Of a DNA stretch of 64,000 nucleotides, positions 11,240 through 22,332 are shown in pieces. The first letter of the stretch is position 1. Each line of letters opens with the position of its first letter. Under the pieces are notes generated by a model, which was not told the DNA's origin, made no database searches, and saw only the letters and a program-made list of their open reading frames with translations. Source of the DNA: Schistocephalus solidus (taxonomy: Eukaryota > Platyhelminthes > Cestoda > Diphyllobothriidea > Diphyllobothriidae). The stretch is taken from the NCBI GenBank assembly GCA_017591395.1, contig WEDG01001459.1, forward strand, positions 248,001 through 312,000. The letters run 5' to 3'. Position numbers and translations under genes: made by a program.

Positions 11240-11400
11240 CATCTCAGATGGCCAGAAAGTCAAGTTAAGAAGGAGCCATCGCAGCCTGACTCTCAGACCA
11301 CCAGTCAGCAACTCCACACAACACACATTGGACTGACTGCGAGGTCTGAGTTAAATGGTCAGTTGGTAACCTTCTTACCCACGGCGCTGATCACCCCGTG
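11240..11400 (-). mobile_element. leader module fragment (type A)
   Basis: A second partial copy of the left half of the module lies close to the first: GAAGGAGCCATCGCAGCCTG and GACCACCAGTCAGC, matching 10888-10925. It contains no ORF. Confidence 0.6.
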
Positions 11401-11589
11401 ATATTCTCAAGCTCAGATCACACATGTAACAGAGGAGTCACACGGAGAAGGAGCCGAGGACCATGCTTGCATCTCAATCAGCTCTGCTGAATAAGAGCAT
11501 GTTTTTGTGGTGTTGCGTGTGATCATGCGGGGTGCAGAGGCTGCTGGAGAGAGATGTAATGGTGCGGTATAGCCGGCGGTGTTCTACCG

Positions 11590-12350
11590 CAGGTTTTCAT
11601 GGAAACGCATTTGACGTAATAGGCCCATGTGATGTGTGAATGTGTGGTGGCAGTGAAAACATTTGAGTCAGGTGCGGCAGGTGTATGTTGGTGCTCCTGG
11701 CACTGGTTCGTTGGTCACTTAGCGATGGATTCGCAAGTGGCCAACCAGGCCGATGCGCCACGTGCATGTGCGGTGACAATGAGGCAAAGATAGGTCGATA
11801 GTTGCTGAGTCTGCGAGGGGCTCTGCTGCTGGTACTGGTAGTCCAGCTAATGGTAGGAATATGGGAAGTTGATGGGTGTGCAAAATGTGTTGGCATCGCG
11901 GTGGATTCAGCTTACATGGATGCGCATGTGACCGAGCAGGCCCATGCGCTGAGTGAATGCGCGTGGGCAGTGAGGGCATTGGATTTGGCGGTCTCTGCTG
12001 GGTGTTGGTGCTCTAGGCACTAGTTCACCAGGCTCTGTGCGATGGATTCAGAAGTGACTGACCAGGCTGATGTGTGAGGTGAATATGCTATCGCAATGAG
12101 GCCAGGTTAGTACAGAGTCTCCATCGCTGGTACTGGGGGCGGGGGTGGTTAGGGTGGAGGTAGCAGGTGGCAGGTGGCAGGTAGTCGGAGGTGGCTACTG
12201 AGGTGGTGGGAGGGGGGTAAGCGGTGTCCGTCGCCGTGATCGGCGCAGGGAGTGGAGGAGGGAGGAGGCTGTCAGTGATCGTGGGCGGCGGGGCATCGAT
12301 GAAGTTGGTATCAGTGGTTGGGGTGGTCGTCGTCGTCGTCGTCATCGTGG
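11590..12350 (-). pseudogene. LINE-B C2H2 zinc-finger domain, broken
   Basis: The minus strand decodes in pieces to several finger halves related to those of LINE-A. The block around 11925-11975 corresponds to a finger ending HRMGL...HMRIH, and 12040-12110 corresponds to one ending RIGLVG. Between them lie proline/threonine-rich linkers, including a (GAC/GTC)n-coded poly-Asp/Thr run near 12328-12345. Frames change several times, so no continuous protein remains. C2H2 fingers bind nucleic acid; at the C-terminus of a LINE polyprotein they may help target recognition or RNP binding, which is inference. Confidence 0.6.
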
Positions 12351-12425
12351 GGTCTGAGGCAGGTATAGCAGAAGTTGATGTTGTGGGATTGTTGTTGCAT
12401 TGAATTCAAAGATGTCCTACCAGGC

Positions 12426-14524
12426 TTATTCGTGCGTGGAATGTGCTGTGATAGTGTGGACACGTTGACAGGGTTTTGGCATTGGCGTTGTTGATCCGCG
12501 GTTCTTGTGACTTGTGAGCCGCCATTTGGCCTTATCAGCGGTGGTCCGTTTGGCTGCATAGTTTGCTGCAGCAGTCTTCACGGATCTTCTCCATGCCATT
12601 ATATCCTGATGAAGGTCCTCCCAGGTCGCTGTGTTTATTTGCAGTCGCTTCAGAGATTTCTTCAAAGTGTCCTTGGAGCGTCGTTTTTGACTTCCCTGTC
12701 GGCGCGAATCCATAGCGAAATCTCCACAGAAAAGTCATTTGGGATGTCGCTCGTCCTTCATTCTCACCAGATGGCCGCTCCTTCGCCATTGCACTTGCCT
12801 CAGCATGGCGTGGATGCTGAGGATTCCCGTCCGCTCCAGGACTTCCGTGTCCGGGATCCTGTCTTGCCATCTCAGGTTCAGTATTCTGCGGAGGAAGCTC
12901 AGATTGAAGTGATTCAGCTTCCTGGCTTGGCTCGAGTAGACGGCCAGGTCTCCGTTCCGTAAAGGAGTGTCGTCAAGACGACGGCCTTGTACATCTTCAC
13001 TTTTGTGTTCAGGTGAATACCGTGGTGATTCTAAACGGAGGCCTGTAGCCGGCCGAAGGCCTGACTAGCTTTTGAGCTCGGTTGAGCAACCTCGTCGTTG
13101 AGTCTCGTGTTGCGTGACAGTGCGCTTACACAGGTAAGCAAATGTTTCCAGGTTTTTGAGTTGAGCGCCGTTGACATTGATTTAAGGTGGCGGCTGGTGC
13201 ATGACCACCGTTTTGGCTGTACTGATGGTTAATCCAAAATCGGCGCATCCTACTGCAAAAAGGTCCATGCTCCTTTGCATGTCCTCCTCCATCACGGTTT
13301 TAAGGTAGCAGTCGTCCGCGAAGAGCAAGTCATGAACTGTAGTCGTAGACAAACGCGTTGAAGCCTGCATACGCCGACTGTTGAGAAGGTGCCTGTCAGT
13401 TCTGTTGGCGATGCGGATCCCAGGGCGCTCATAACGGTAGGCGTCCATCAGCAGCATAGCGCCGTCATTACGCCATGAAACTGACGCATCATGTGCGTGA
13501 ACTGCTCAGGACAGTCACATTTCTGCACGACTTTCCACAGTCTATCGCACTTCCCCGTGTCAAAGGGCTTTCTTCAGATCAACGAAGGTAGTGTTGAGTT
13601 GGGTTCGCATATCCTGGCAATTCTCTTGTTACTGGCGGCGGCAAGGTTTATGTCGGTTGCTCCGCGGTGTCAGCCGAAGCAACATTGGCTTTCCGAGAGC
13701 AGTCCCTGCTCTAGGTGACCATTCAGACGGGCGAAGATCTTCCCGGCGATGTTGAGCAACGAGATGCCTCTGTGATTATCACAGAGTTGCCGGTTCCCCT
13801 TCCGTTTGTAGAGATGGACGATGGTCGCGTCTTTGAAATCCTGAGGAACTTATCCTTGGCGCCACATCTCCTGGAAGAGTTTTGTGAGTTCTGCCATCAG
13901 CCGGGGCCCACCGTGCTTGTAGACTTCCGGCGGGATTGCTTCGGATCCCGGTGTTTTACTGCTGGAAATCTGTTGCATGGCCCGGATGGTTTCTGGTAGG
14001 GAAGGCGGCAGACCCACGTCATTATTCGTGCCCACTTGAGGGAGCCGGTCAATGGCAGCATCAGAGATGGCTGATAAGCAATTAAGGACACTTCTGAAGT
14101 GCTCGGCCCAGCGCTTCAGAATTTGCGATTTCTCTGTCAGCAGTGTTGTGCCGTCAGAGTTGAGCAGCTGTGCGGTTCGCTTGATGCAGGAACCATAGAT
14201 GGTCTTGATGTCTTTGAAAAAGTTTTCCATTTCATTGTGGACCGCATATCCCTGGATATCCTTAGCCTTTCGGACCATCCAGGTATCATGCATTTCGCGC
14301 AACCATTGTGGTACAAGGTGGCGGCATCTGAAGAAGGCTGCTTTGGTGGCGTCAGTCCGCAGGTCCATGTAGGCTTTGTGTAGTCGATTCTTCTCTGTGA
14401 TTAGGTTGCTGATGACGGCGTCATTGTCTTCAAACCAGTCCTGGTTTGGACGGCGTGCGCGTCCGAGGACTTCGAGGGCGGTGGATTTGATGAGGTTTCG
14501 CAGTTGACACAATTGTGTCTCCAC
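12426..14524 (-). pseudogene. LINE-B reverse transcriptase and C-terminal linker, frameshifted
   Basis: The RT N-terminal part is open from 14524 to 13850 (224 codons: METQLCQLRN, then SSSKTPGSEAIPPEVYKHGG, an RT fingers motif). After a frame break at about 13850 the palm continues to 13457-13182, where HDLLFADDCYLK contains the catalytic FADD pair and [15 protein letters not shown] follows. The thumb/linker is in pieces over 12960-12426, including TLKKSLKRLQINTATWEDL. LINE-A shows the same order with about 80-90 percent identical residues by eye. RT would copy element RNA at a nicked chromosomal target (target-primed reverse transcription). This copy cannot make a full protein because of several indels. 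Confidence 0.85.
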
Positions 14525-14641
14525 GGTGGCTTTATCATCTGGAAAATGCAGGTCCTCCAGTTTGAAGTTATTTGGTGGCTGAAATCAAACCAGTGAGCAG
14601 TTAAATTTAACAAAAGAGTATTTAACCTACCTGGCGGTCGC

Positions 14642-15446
14642 TTACCTTGGGGCCTTCGTTGGGATTGAAGTCGGAGCCTCATCTTGGATATGGCAAGGCG
14701 GTGATCTGTCCAACCATCGGCATCGCGGATCACCCTTGGTCACCTGCAACGGCTGTTGATCTCGCCTCCGGATGAGAACATAGTCCAGCAGCTGCCAGCG
14801 CCGCGACTGAGGGTGCATCCACGTGGCCTTCTTCCGCATTGGAAGACGGAAGAAGGTGACAGTGTTCCGCACAGGTTCGCAGAAGAAGGAGGTCGTTATA
14901 GTTACAGCTACCGCAACCGTGGGGACCCAGCACTCCCTGCCAGGCAGTGTGGTCTGTCCCGATGCGGTCGTTGAAGTCACCATGGACAATTAACTCGTCC
15001 ACCTTCGGCGCAGTCACTAGCAGGGCATGCAGGTCCTCGCAGAATTTGTCCTTCGCCGCATCAGAGCTCATCATTGGGGGAGTGTAGGGGCTGATGATTG
15101 TGGCGAACTTGTCTCCCCGAAGAGACAGGCGGAGGCTTATGAGGCGATCATTGATACCCTGCGGCAGACAGGGCAGACGTCCCACGATGTCGTTTGGGAT
15201 GGCAAAGAAAACACCAGCGTCGCGTCGCTCTGCCTTTGGCCGGCCGCTCCAGAAGAAGGTGTAGCCGGCACCTACCTCCTCCAGTTGACCCTGTTCAGAG
15301 AATCGGGTCTCGCTGAGAGCAGTAATGTCCTCCTTGTAGCGCACCAGTTCCCGAGCGACTAGCGCCGTCCTCCGGTCCAGCCGGTTGCTCCTAGGATTCT
15401 CTAAAAGGGAACGAACACTCCAGGCTGCTAGTATGAGCGGACTCAT
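14642..15446 (-). pseudogene. LINE-B APE-type endonuclease domain
   Basis: Open from ATG at 15446 ([16 protein letters not shown]) for 238 codons. Motifs of the exonuclease-endonuclease-phosphatase fold are visible: [10 protein letters not shown] (the metal-binding Glu), [12 protein letters not shown] (GDFN) and, in another frame after 14733, GWTDHRLAIS with the catalytic His. The first motif reads WSVR where active family members usually have WNVR, so the catalytic Asn seems to be replaced by Ser. A frame change near 14735 separates motifs. The enzyme would nick target DNA to start target-primed reverse transcription. This copy is probably inactive. Confidence 0.85.
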
Positions 15447-15449
15447 CCG

Positions 15450-16034
15450 AGCAGACCGGAGGGTATGACGCGGGGGATGGGGACGGGGATATTGTTGTTT
15501 CTTTTGAGTATTACAACCGTGTATTTTGCGATCTGCGAGACTCGGCCGGCTGCAGAAGACGTGGGACCCAGCATTTGTTTAGGGCATCTTTTCTAGCCCC
15601 TTCCCTCGCGAGAAGGAAGTGGTGCTATCCCTAAATAGGGCTGATGAGACATCTCAGACGGCTTTCGAACACTACTTTGTGTCACGGCTTTGTTTTAGTG
15701 GGGGAGCAACCCGAGTTAGGCTGGGTCGCCTACGGGGTTGCTGTCGTCCTCACCGTAGGACTTTTTGAGAAGGGGGGATGTGGGAAGTACGGGAGTCAGA
15801 CATACCGGGTATGAAGTTTACACAACACCGGAGACCCTCACCTGGTTTAGCCCGCTGGTCGTGCCGGTTGTCCGGTTGTGTGGCCGCTGGGCTGAGCCCA
15901 GCTACGAGGAGCCACAGGTGAGATTTGGGTACCACTTAGAGACGGCCACAGGAGCATCTACCACCTGTTCGAGACAAATGGAGCGATCAAATGCTATCTG
16001 CGTGGTGCTGCCTCTAACTAGTACCCCTTACACC
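15450..16034 (-). other. LINE-B 5' leader, noncoding
   Basis: No long frame. Short blocks (an AAATGCTGGGTC-like word and CTTCTCAAAAAGTC, minus strand) recur near 24.92 and 24.81 kb upstream of the LINE-D endonuclease, supporting the idea that both are the same untranslated leader. Confidence 0.5.
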
Positions 16035-16390
16035 CCACGACGACTGTTCGACCGTCGTAGTACGACGATGTCCACTGTATGCTCCACACCTGGTGGTGCA
16101 GGGACGGTGACTTGCGTGTGATTTAGTTTTAAGTGATTGTAGTCGTGCGCTGCAGCTACCGCACACTCTCCTCTTCCCCCACCTATGTGCGATGTCAAGA
16201 CAGAGTTAAGAAGACCGGAGATGGGAGAGGGTGCATGTAGCTGGCGCGACCGGAGCCCCTAGGCGTGCCACCACACCCCCCATATTTGGCATTTGTTATT
16301 GGAGCGCAACCCGAATAACGCCTGTCGTGCCGTGATGTTCCCTTCGTGTTGGTCCAACGCATCTACCACGTGGCCCGTTTATGGGGCACA
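16035..16390 (-). mobile_element. leader module, type B, next to LINE-B
   Basis: It shares the right half with the type A modules (CTCTTCCCCCACC, GACAGAGTTAAGAAGACCGGAG). The left half differs: GGCATTTGTTATTGGAGCGCAACCCGAATAACGCC and GTTGGTCCAACGCATCTACCACGTGG (both interrupted here). This left half matches 52.32-52.44 kb and 44.6-44.7 kb. The terminal hairpin is a perfect CGTCGTA/TACGACG palindrome (about 16052-16066). Confidence 0.65.
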
Positions 16391-16469
16391 CCCCCTCCCA
16401 CACACGCCCCACATGGTTGTGTAACGGCACCCCTAGAGGCAGACTCACGCCATTTCAGCTACATACATC

Positions 16470-16665
16470 CTATCCCTCCTTTTGTCCTTTTGCCCATCTC
16501 GTGGCATTGGGCTCAGATGGGTGAGAGATGAGAAAGTGCGGTAGATGCTGGGAAAGTCTAATAACACCATAAATTAATTCCCGCACATATCACTGTTTCT
16601 GCGTTCACGCTACTGGGGGCACACGGTGGACATAGTCTGTAACGATGGTCAAAATTTCACCATCA
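16470..16665 (+). mobile_element. leader module fragment, plus orientation
   Basis: The segment CTCAGATGGGTGAGAG ... GTGCGGTAGATGCTG ... CACGGTGGACATAGTC ... GATGGTCAAAA corresponds to the right half of the module in LINE-A (32765-32905), in opposite orientation to the copy at 16035-16390. Confidence 0.6.
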
Positions 16666-16937
16666 TAAGGCAAATCGAGTATTTACTCATTACTTTGAAG
16701 AAGAATCTACTTGGGTAGAAATCGAATACATTTAGAAAGTACGTCCCCAAAAATCAACATTGGTCTTTGTCTGTGTCAATGCGTCATCAATTCAAAGAAA
16801 AAGGTCTCTGCTACAACTCAAATGTGTTCGCCAATTGCGTTACGGGACAGGCTTGTCCTAGTGGACCTTAATAACATTACTCTTTCCCATCCTTAAATCG
16901 TTGAAATCAGCAGTGACGGCCAAACTGTACTAAACAT

Positions 16938-17279
16938 GAAGAGTTTTATTTTCTGCAAGATGATATACAACCATCGTGATGTAAGATTTGCATAGTTCAT
17001 TTGACCCACTTATGAAAAACTCGGCAGCCTCGGTGGGACTCGAACCCACGCCAGCAAGGGGAAGGCTTTAGTACAGCCGGTGCTCTAGCCAACTGAGTTA
17101 CGAGGCCCTCACCGGGAGCCGTGAGTTTTATCACACTTGACTAGAACGTTGGCTGTAGTAAATCCTTCCTCGAATTCCAACAAGGCCACCAAGTTTTTCA
17201 CAAGGGAGTCAAACGGATTAAAAATAAAGAGTTATTTTCAGCAAGATGTGACACAGCCATCGTGATTTAAGATTCTAAC
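16938..17279 (-). repeat. direct repeats flanking a tRNA-like gene (second tRNA-headed family?)
   Basis: A ~57-bp block at 16938-16995 (AAGAGTTTTATTTTCTGCAA ... CCATCGTGATGTAAGATT) recurs at 17226-17275 (AAGAGTTATTTTCAGCAAGA ... CATCGTGATTTAAGATT), 288 bp away. The tRNA-like gene lies between. Read on the minus strand, the tRNA-like head is followed by a body and an AAAATAAAA tail, so this may be a tandem pair of a SINE-like element. A TRIM-like structure is an alternative. Confidence 0.55.
17026..17107 (-). tRNA. tRNA-like gene, 82 nt, identity uncertain (Tyr-GTA with intron or Ser-ACT)
   Basis: On the minus strand the acceptor stem GGCCTCG pairs with CGAGGCT (one G-U). The D arm ACTC-AGTTGGCTA-GAGC contains the A box, and the T arm GTGGG-TTCGAGT-CCCAC is perfect with a B box GGTTCGAGTCC. 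The middle can be folded two ways. In one, a 20-nt anticodon region contains TGTA, compatible with an intron-bearing tRNA-Tyr(GTA). In the other, GGCT-GTACTAA-AGCC gives anticodon ACT with a 13-nt variable region. Neither fold is fully canonical, and the flanking direct repeats make a tRNA-derived SINE head plausible. Confidence 0.5.
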
Positions 17280-18590
17280 TTACTAAGATCTTGCCAAGCA
17301 GGTGGAGTACGTGAATTGATATACTAAGATGCTCTTCTTGTTGTCTAAAACGCTTGTCCCCAGACTTTTATATGGGGACACCTAAAAGGCAAAGCCTATG
17401 CTACAAAACCGCCAATGGCCAATGGAAAGAAAGGGCTAAACATTGACTTTATAATTACTCAAAGTGTGGATACATTCTTGGAACACCTTTTATATACATA
17501 TATAAATTATTTGCTTCGGAAAGCTAATGTAAACCTATTTATACGCACAAGTGTATTCAAACTGGTCCAATTTCTTTAGAAGTGAAACAATTGTAATGCA
17601 ACTTTCTGAGACTATTTCCTCAGCACGTCGTACGAAAAATGGATGATCTACAAAACAGTCAAGTTCTTAATCATGTCAAACAAATGATTCCTTAGTGGGT
17701 TACGTCCATTCACCCTGACAGTTCTGGCTCCATTGTTCCTTCAGGACTTAAGATGCAACATCTAAATCAATATGCCTATTTGTGGTGCCTTCTCAGACCG
17801 CATTACCTCCAGGGAATCGTGACCCTTCTTTTCTAGCGGACGCATTCAATGCGCATGGTCACTTATGCAAATTTGCGTCCAATGCGTGCATATCCACCAG
17901 AAATATACGGTCTTGCCTCCTCACCGCTAACTAGTCTCATTTATACGGGTGGAAGTAGATTGCACAGTTTGGCCACAATATACTGTATCACAACTGTCAA
18001 CTAGGAATTTGTGTATTTTTTTGGCGAAATAGCAAACCCCATCCTTGGAGTACAACAGTTTGACGAGTAAAGTAGCTGTAGGCTCATGTGGTACCTCCTA
18101 AATGATCTTTTTACTGGCTTTCATTACTCAAACTCAGCTAAATTTGTCATATATGGAGGAATGCGCCAGGTGAAATTAGTACCAAAAACTTAGTGATGGA
18201 GGTTTCACAACATCGATCCACTTAACAAGCCCTAATTCAGACATAATCATTAACTATGAAAGTAGCCATCCCAAGGCAAATGAAAGAAGCTGCGTTCGAA
18301 CCCTCTTCCAATGGGTCTTTCTTTGCTGCGGCAGTGATTATCTACTTAGAGGAGAACTCGCTTTTTCGTATCGGTTATTCCGTTTCAACGGATAATCAGT
18401 CAGCTTTGTGAAAATCTGTCACCGGTGCCCGAGGCAATTACCAAGCTTCGACTCTAGCGGAACTTCTACCGTAGCTTTTTACTTTCCTCACAGATTAATC
18501 TCTAACGTGGAATAAATAAGAAAATCAGAAATTCTACTCTCAGACCTACATCTTGGGAGCAACCGAAGCAATCGCCGGCAGTTAAACCAG
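17280..18590. other. no recognised gene
   Basis: Short frames only. The last ~300 bp may hold a very decayed post-RT region of the PLE that follows, but I could not align it convincingly. Confidence 0.4.
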
Positions 18591-18593
18591 TCT

Positions 18594-19001
18594 GGCATCT
18601 CCATCGCCCACAAGCCGGCGTACTCTTTGAGCGCAACACTAGCTCAAGTAAAAGACGCCAGAACAAATAACCAGCATATTAACGTCATTTACCGGATTAC
18701 ATGTGCTAACTGCTCTTGCGCTTACGTTGGCCTTGCATGTTGTTGACTTGGGACCCGCACTAACAAACAGAAACTAGCCACCCGTCGACGTGACTCCTAG
18801 TTTCTCGTGTTGGCGCGCGCCTTTGAGCGTGACCACCGCTTCAATTGAGACAAAACCGAAATGGTAGCTATGAACAATATCAAACAGGCGCGAGAATTCC
18901 TCGACACTTGGCACTCCAAAACAAGCAACACCAGCCGCCAGGTCGATCTGCGTGCAAACTACTGCCTTCGTACACGGCTCACTGTCTTGCGCCAACCTTA
19001 A
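18594..19001 (+). pseudogene. Penelope-like element, lineage iii: linker and GIY-YIG endonuclease with in-frame stops
   Basis: One frame decodes GISIAHKPAYSLSATLAQVK (a typical PLE linker, cf. HKP...L...L...KD), then VIYRITCANCSCAYVGLA, the GIY-YIG core (IYR ... YVG) with the CxxC insertion typical of PLE endonucleases. It continues with TNKQKLATRRRDS, LARAFERDHRFN-stop-DKTEMVAMNNIKQAREF and a C-terminal SNTSRQVDLRANY. Stops interrupt it at 18744, after RRRDS, and at the position where relatives have FNW (probably TGG to TGA). The GIY-YIG nuclease nicks target DNA for PLE integration. No RT is recognisable upstream, so the copy is 5'-truncated. The fragment at 36809-37140 belongs to the same lineage. 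Confidence 0.8.
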
Positions 19002-19302
19002 AATAACAGCTGCTAATTCATGCTTGACCAGGTAGAACTTAACTGATGTGGCATTCTCCCGATACCGTGAATCACGACTGAAGCTCTCACCATCTCCCCC
19101 TCACTTCCGACATCTATCGTAGTGCAATTCGCATCCCTTCCCATGGACGACTGCCGTCTGTCGATGTAACCTCTGCTTCCAGCCAAACGTTCTAGTGCGA
19201 TACATCAACATCTAATTATTCATTTCGGCTGACAACGGGTTGGTGTGACTAGTTTGAAAATTCAAGAGTTAAACTCGATTTTCAGACCAGCCTTGTCCCT
19301 TA

Positions 19303-19351
<49 letters not shown>

Positions 19352-20130
19352 CTTGTAGGAACTACTTGAATTTCTAGCAATTAAGTAAAAGAAGACGGGG
19401 GTGAGCTCTGGGACCAGGTGTTTATCGTTCCAACGCTTTGAACTGTCGCACGAGCTCATCGTTAAGAAATGAAAGAAGGTACAGCTTGCTGCATTTTTAA
19501 CTCACGTCTGCCGGGAATGACACTTGGCCACGTGAGTGTTTCGTTCACGTAGCCTCTGGTAAGCAATTGGCACATCGATATGATTATTTATTGCATCCTC
19601 GGTTGAGTGCCAGGCTTCCTGAAGTAGACACGAAACTCGGTCATCCAATTAACCAAAGATTCTCACGCACTCGAAAGTAAAGTTGGGCCTAGTGAAGACG
19701 AATGGGCAGCTACCAAGTAATGTTTATCTGCCCATTTCACAGTTATCTCGTATTCGTGCAGTCGCGTACGGGCCAGTTGGGTCGCTGTTGTGTTGGATTG
19801 ACAAATGACACCAGGTTCCTGACGGATGCGTATTGGCTACTTAGGATGAATGAGCTCTCAGCAGATTGTCGCTTCCGATATATTAACAATCAAAGCCACA
19901 CATTCGATCATCAATTTGGCAAATTCTTCTGACAAACCGGCGCTATAAGGCAAGCCACACAGCAAAATATCCTTGATGCACCCTCTGGTTTCTTCCGTAA
20001 CGGTAAACTCATGTGAGAGTTTTAAACGTCGGAACAATAAAATCTGAACCCAGAGATCGCCTCCCTTCGTAGTTGTCTTCTTCTCCTTCTTCTTCTTTTC
20101 CTTCCTCCTCTTTTTCTCTTTGTCTAAATA
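19002..20130. other. no recognised gene; contains (AC)n(AT)n
   Basis: Apart from a compound (AC)8(AT)15 microsatellite at 19302-19348 and a (TTC)-rich patch near 20083-20125, nothing is recognised. Confidence 0.45.
19302..19348. repeat. (AC)n(AT)n compound microsatellite
   Basis: An alternating purine-pyrimidine tract switching from AC to AT units. Confidence 0.95.
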
Positions 20131-20134
20131 TAGG

Positions 20135-20302
20135 TGGAATAGCATGACCATCAATGACAAGGGAGATTGGAGTGGATATTTCTGGTCTTTTGTCTGTCAT
20201 CAGCTAGACATGTCAAACCAAATTTTGCATGAGAAAACCCCCTGATGAGAAGTCCAACGTACTACCCATTGCGCCAAGGACTCGTTGTCATGTTGGTTGA
20301 AC
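20135..20302 (-). mobile_element. SINE-A fragment S2
   Basis: The words ACAAGGGAGATTGGAGTGG, TGTCATCAGCTAG and GACTCGTTGTCATG match the SINE-A body and head in inverse orientation. The tRNA-like block is strongly diverged. Confidence 0.6.
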
Positions 20303-20402
20303 TCATGAGAAATAATAAAAGGGATTGGCACTCTACGATCGCGCTACGAAACCTACTCTGTCAGTTGTGTTTATGGGCGCGATCTAGCCTAGTAAAATAC
20401 TG

Positions 20403-20590
20403 ACAGAACAACGAGCCCGTAATTCAAGGGTTAGCGTTTAAAATTGTATTATAAAGCATGGCTAAGAGCCCGGGAGCTGCACTCCTGGGGTTGAATATTA
20501 CGGCTAATAAACCAGAAATGGCCATTCAAGTCTACCCTGTCTTTTCGGGCAATGTCATTCTGCTTATTCATACAGTCCGTGACTGAACCC
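20403..20590 (+). mobile_element. SINE-A fragment S3
   Basis: ACAACGAGCCCGTAATTCAAG (head), CTCCTGGGGTTGAATATTACGGCTAATAAACCAGAAATGGCC (body, interrupted here by eye) and GTCATTCTGCTTATTCAT match SINE-A. It is 3' truncated. Together with S2 it gives two SINE halves in head-to-head orientation 100 bp apart. Confidence 0.6.
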
Positions 20591-20599
20591 ATGAAATAT

Positions 20600-21775
20600 T
20601 AACTAAAATTCTGAAATGCATTTTCGATTAGGCAGAATTAATTAAGTGGTATTTGGATATTTTTGATCTTGCAGCTTTATCCTTATGTACATATTCATTA
20701 GTCGTAGAGACTGCGATCACGATCTAACAGCATAGTTTCTTCCTTTGACGGTTGGCACATAAATTCTGACAGCGATCACTGTCATACGCCTAGAGCACCA
20801 GGGAAGAGACTTTAGTGAATTCTTGTGAATGTTTCTGCAAGCAAATATACTAGTGTTATATGACTTGCAAATTCCACAAAAATATATGTACAAATTTACT
20901 TGTAATACGAAAACCGGTAGCATAAATTATTTTTCTTCAAACTGCGAAGGCTGTGATGGGAACACACAACAAGGCTTCGGCTTTTGATACTTCTGATGTA
21001 TCGATGGCTTAACATAGATATTGACGCCACATGTTTTAGACACCAATTTAGTCTACAAGTTTACAGTCTCTGAGGCCGACATGTAACAGTGCTTGAGGAA
21101 AATGCTGTGTCAGCTTTCAGTTCCAACTTTATGCCCATCAGAAGTTACACAGTCAGCTATATTACTTGCATTTATGTATGTCTTTCTGAGTCAGCTTTTA
21201 CATGGTTAACGACCCCCTTTTATTGCTCGCCTTACATCCACCCGATGCAACTGACCAATAGCCCTTGAGGAATTCCACGGTGCGAGGGTTGACCTGAAGT
21301 GTCAGCGGTTCCTTTTCCTTTTAGCAGCCACCGGGCTAAGACCACGGTAATTTCGACGTTACGGGTGGCGGAGTTGGTCGCAGAAGTTGACAGAGAGCAG
21401 GGTACATGAAGGCGGTGCTGGTTCGTAGGCAATTAACAAGAATTTTGGGACATTTTAGTTATTTTCTCAACGACTAAGCATGCCTTTCTACGCAGCCTTT
21501 TAAGGGCAAGTTAATGCTATAGCAGGTGGTAGATATGCTCAGCCGATTCACTCCGGAGTTTAAACGAATAAGATGGAGAAGGGAGACAATTCCAAGGTTC
21601 CCTCCCTCTTAGTGCACAGAGGAACTAGAGTCAGCAATGTTAATCAAACACCTACCTGGCTTTCTAACCTGAATTTTGTAGTTAAATAAATATGGAGGCG
21701 ATTCCTCTACAATAATACTGTAATACTGCCTCGGCGCGAAAAAGACAAAAGAATGTAAAATGTAATAGAACAGGG
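20600..21775. other. no recognised gene
   Basis: Short frames only. No repeat family is recognised. Confidence 0.4.
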
Positions 21776-21777
21776 CA

Positions 21778-22215
21778 TTAAACATTGCCAGCAAAAAACA
21801 AGGGTGACTGGAATGACCATTTCTGGCTCATCAGCCGTCATCAGCCAGTCATATCCAATCCCAGGTGGTGCACCACCCGAGGCTCGAACCCACAAACTGC
21901 TGATCAGAAGATCAACGCTTTTACCATCGAGACACCAACTCGTTGTCTAGCCGGTTTTAGATCGGGAATATTGAAATTTGTTGACGAACGCTCACCAATT
22001 GCTAACGGAACTCGCTAGTCGCGTTCTCCCTTGAGGCTCACACTCGAGTCCCTCAGCAGCCGCAAGGCGGCTAGTGTCATGGGTAGATGAACACTGCCCG
22101 TAAAGACAAGAGACATTGGACTGGCGATTTCTGGCTCATTGGCCGTCCTCAGCCAGTCGTACCCAACTCCAAGGGAGCCCAACTTTAATTCAAAGACTGG
22201 TCGGGAGATAGAGAG
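21778..22215 (-). mobile_element. SINE-A head-to-tail dimer S4
   Basis: First monomer 21778-21968: ATTGCCAGCAAAAAACAAGG, GGCTCATCAGCCGTCATCAG, CCGAGGCTCGAACC (B-box complement), ending in CTAGCCGGTTTTAGATCGG (head). The tail of a second monomer follows directly (GACGAACGCTCACCAATTGC, then body) up to about 22215, where its head is lost. The order on the minus strand is tail-to-head-to-tail, i.e. a tandem in one orientation. Confidence 0.78.
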
Positions 22216-22332
22216 TCTGATAACGCTCTGTAAATATATTAGATTTGTTGAGGCGGGCTTCAGGTTTACCTTGGTGGCTGGTCACACTGAATAGCAAATG
22301 GCAGGGTATGGGTATAGCCTTTTTCTACATTC

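Larger units (their letters stand above)
11560..16034 (-). mobile_element. LINE-B: long minus-strand non-LTR retrotransposon, decayed
   Basis: Near-full-length relic. Read 5' to 3' on the minus strand it holds a leader (16034-15450), APE-type endonuclease (15446-14642), reverse transcriptase (14524-12960), a C-terminal linker (12960-12400) and C2H2 fingers (12350-11590), then a short 3' UTR ending near 11560. Gene order matches LINE-A, and the two align at the protein level through RT. Frames are broken by several indels. A type B leader module (16035-16390) lies immediately 5' and may be part of the same insertion. The catalytic FADD is retained. Confidence 0.85.

Noticed and set aside
12507..12962. 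151-codon plus-strand frame
   Set aside because: Complement of the LINE-B RT/linker region; the minus strand carries the recognisable protein.
13715..13999. 94-codon plus-strand frame containing PLPFVEMDDGRVFEIL (also seen as a minus-strand frame at 34119-34418)
   Set aside because: It is the antisense of the conserved RT segment in LINE-B and LINE-A; its conservation follows from the RT coding strand.
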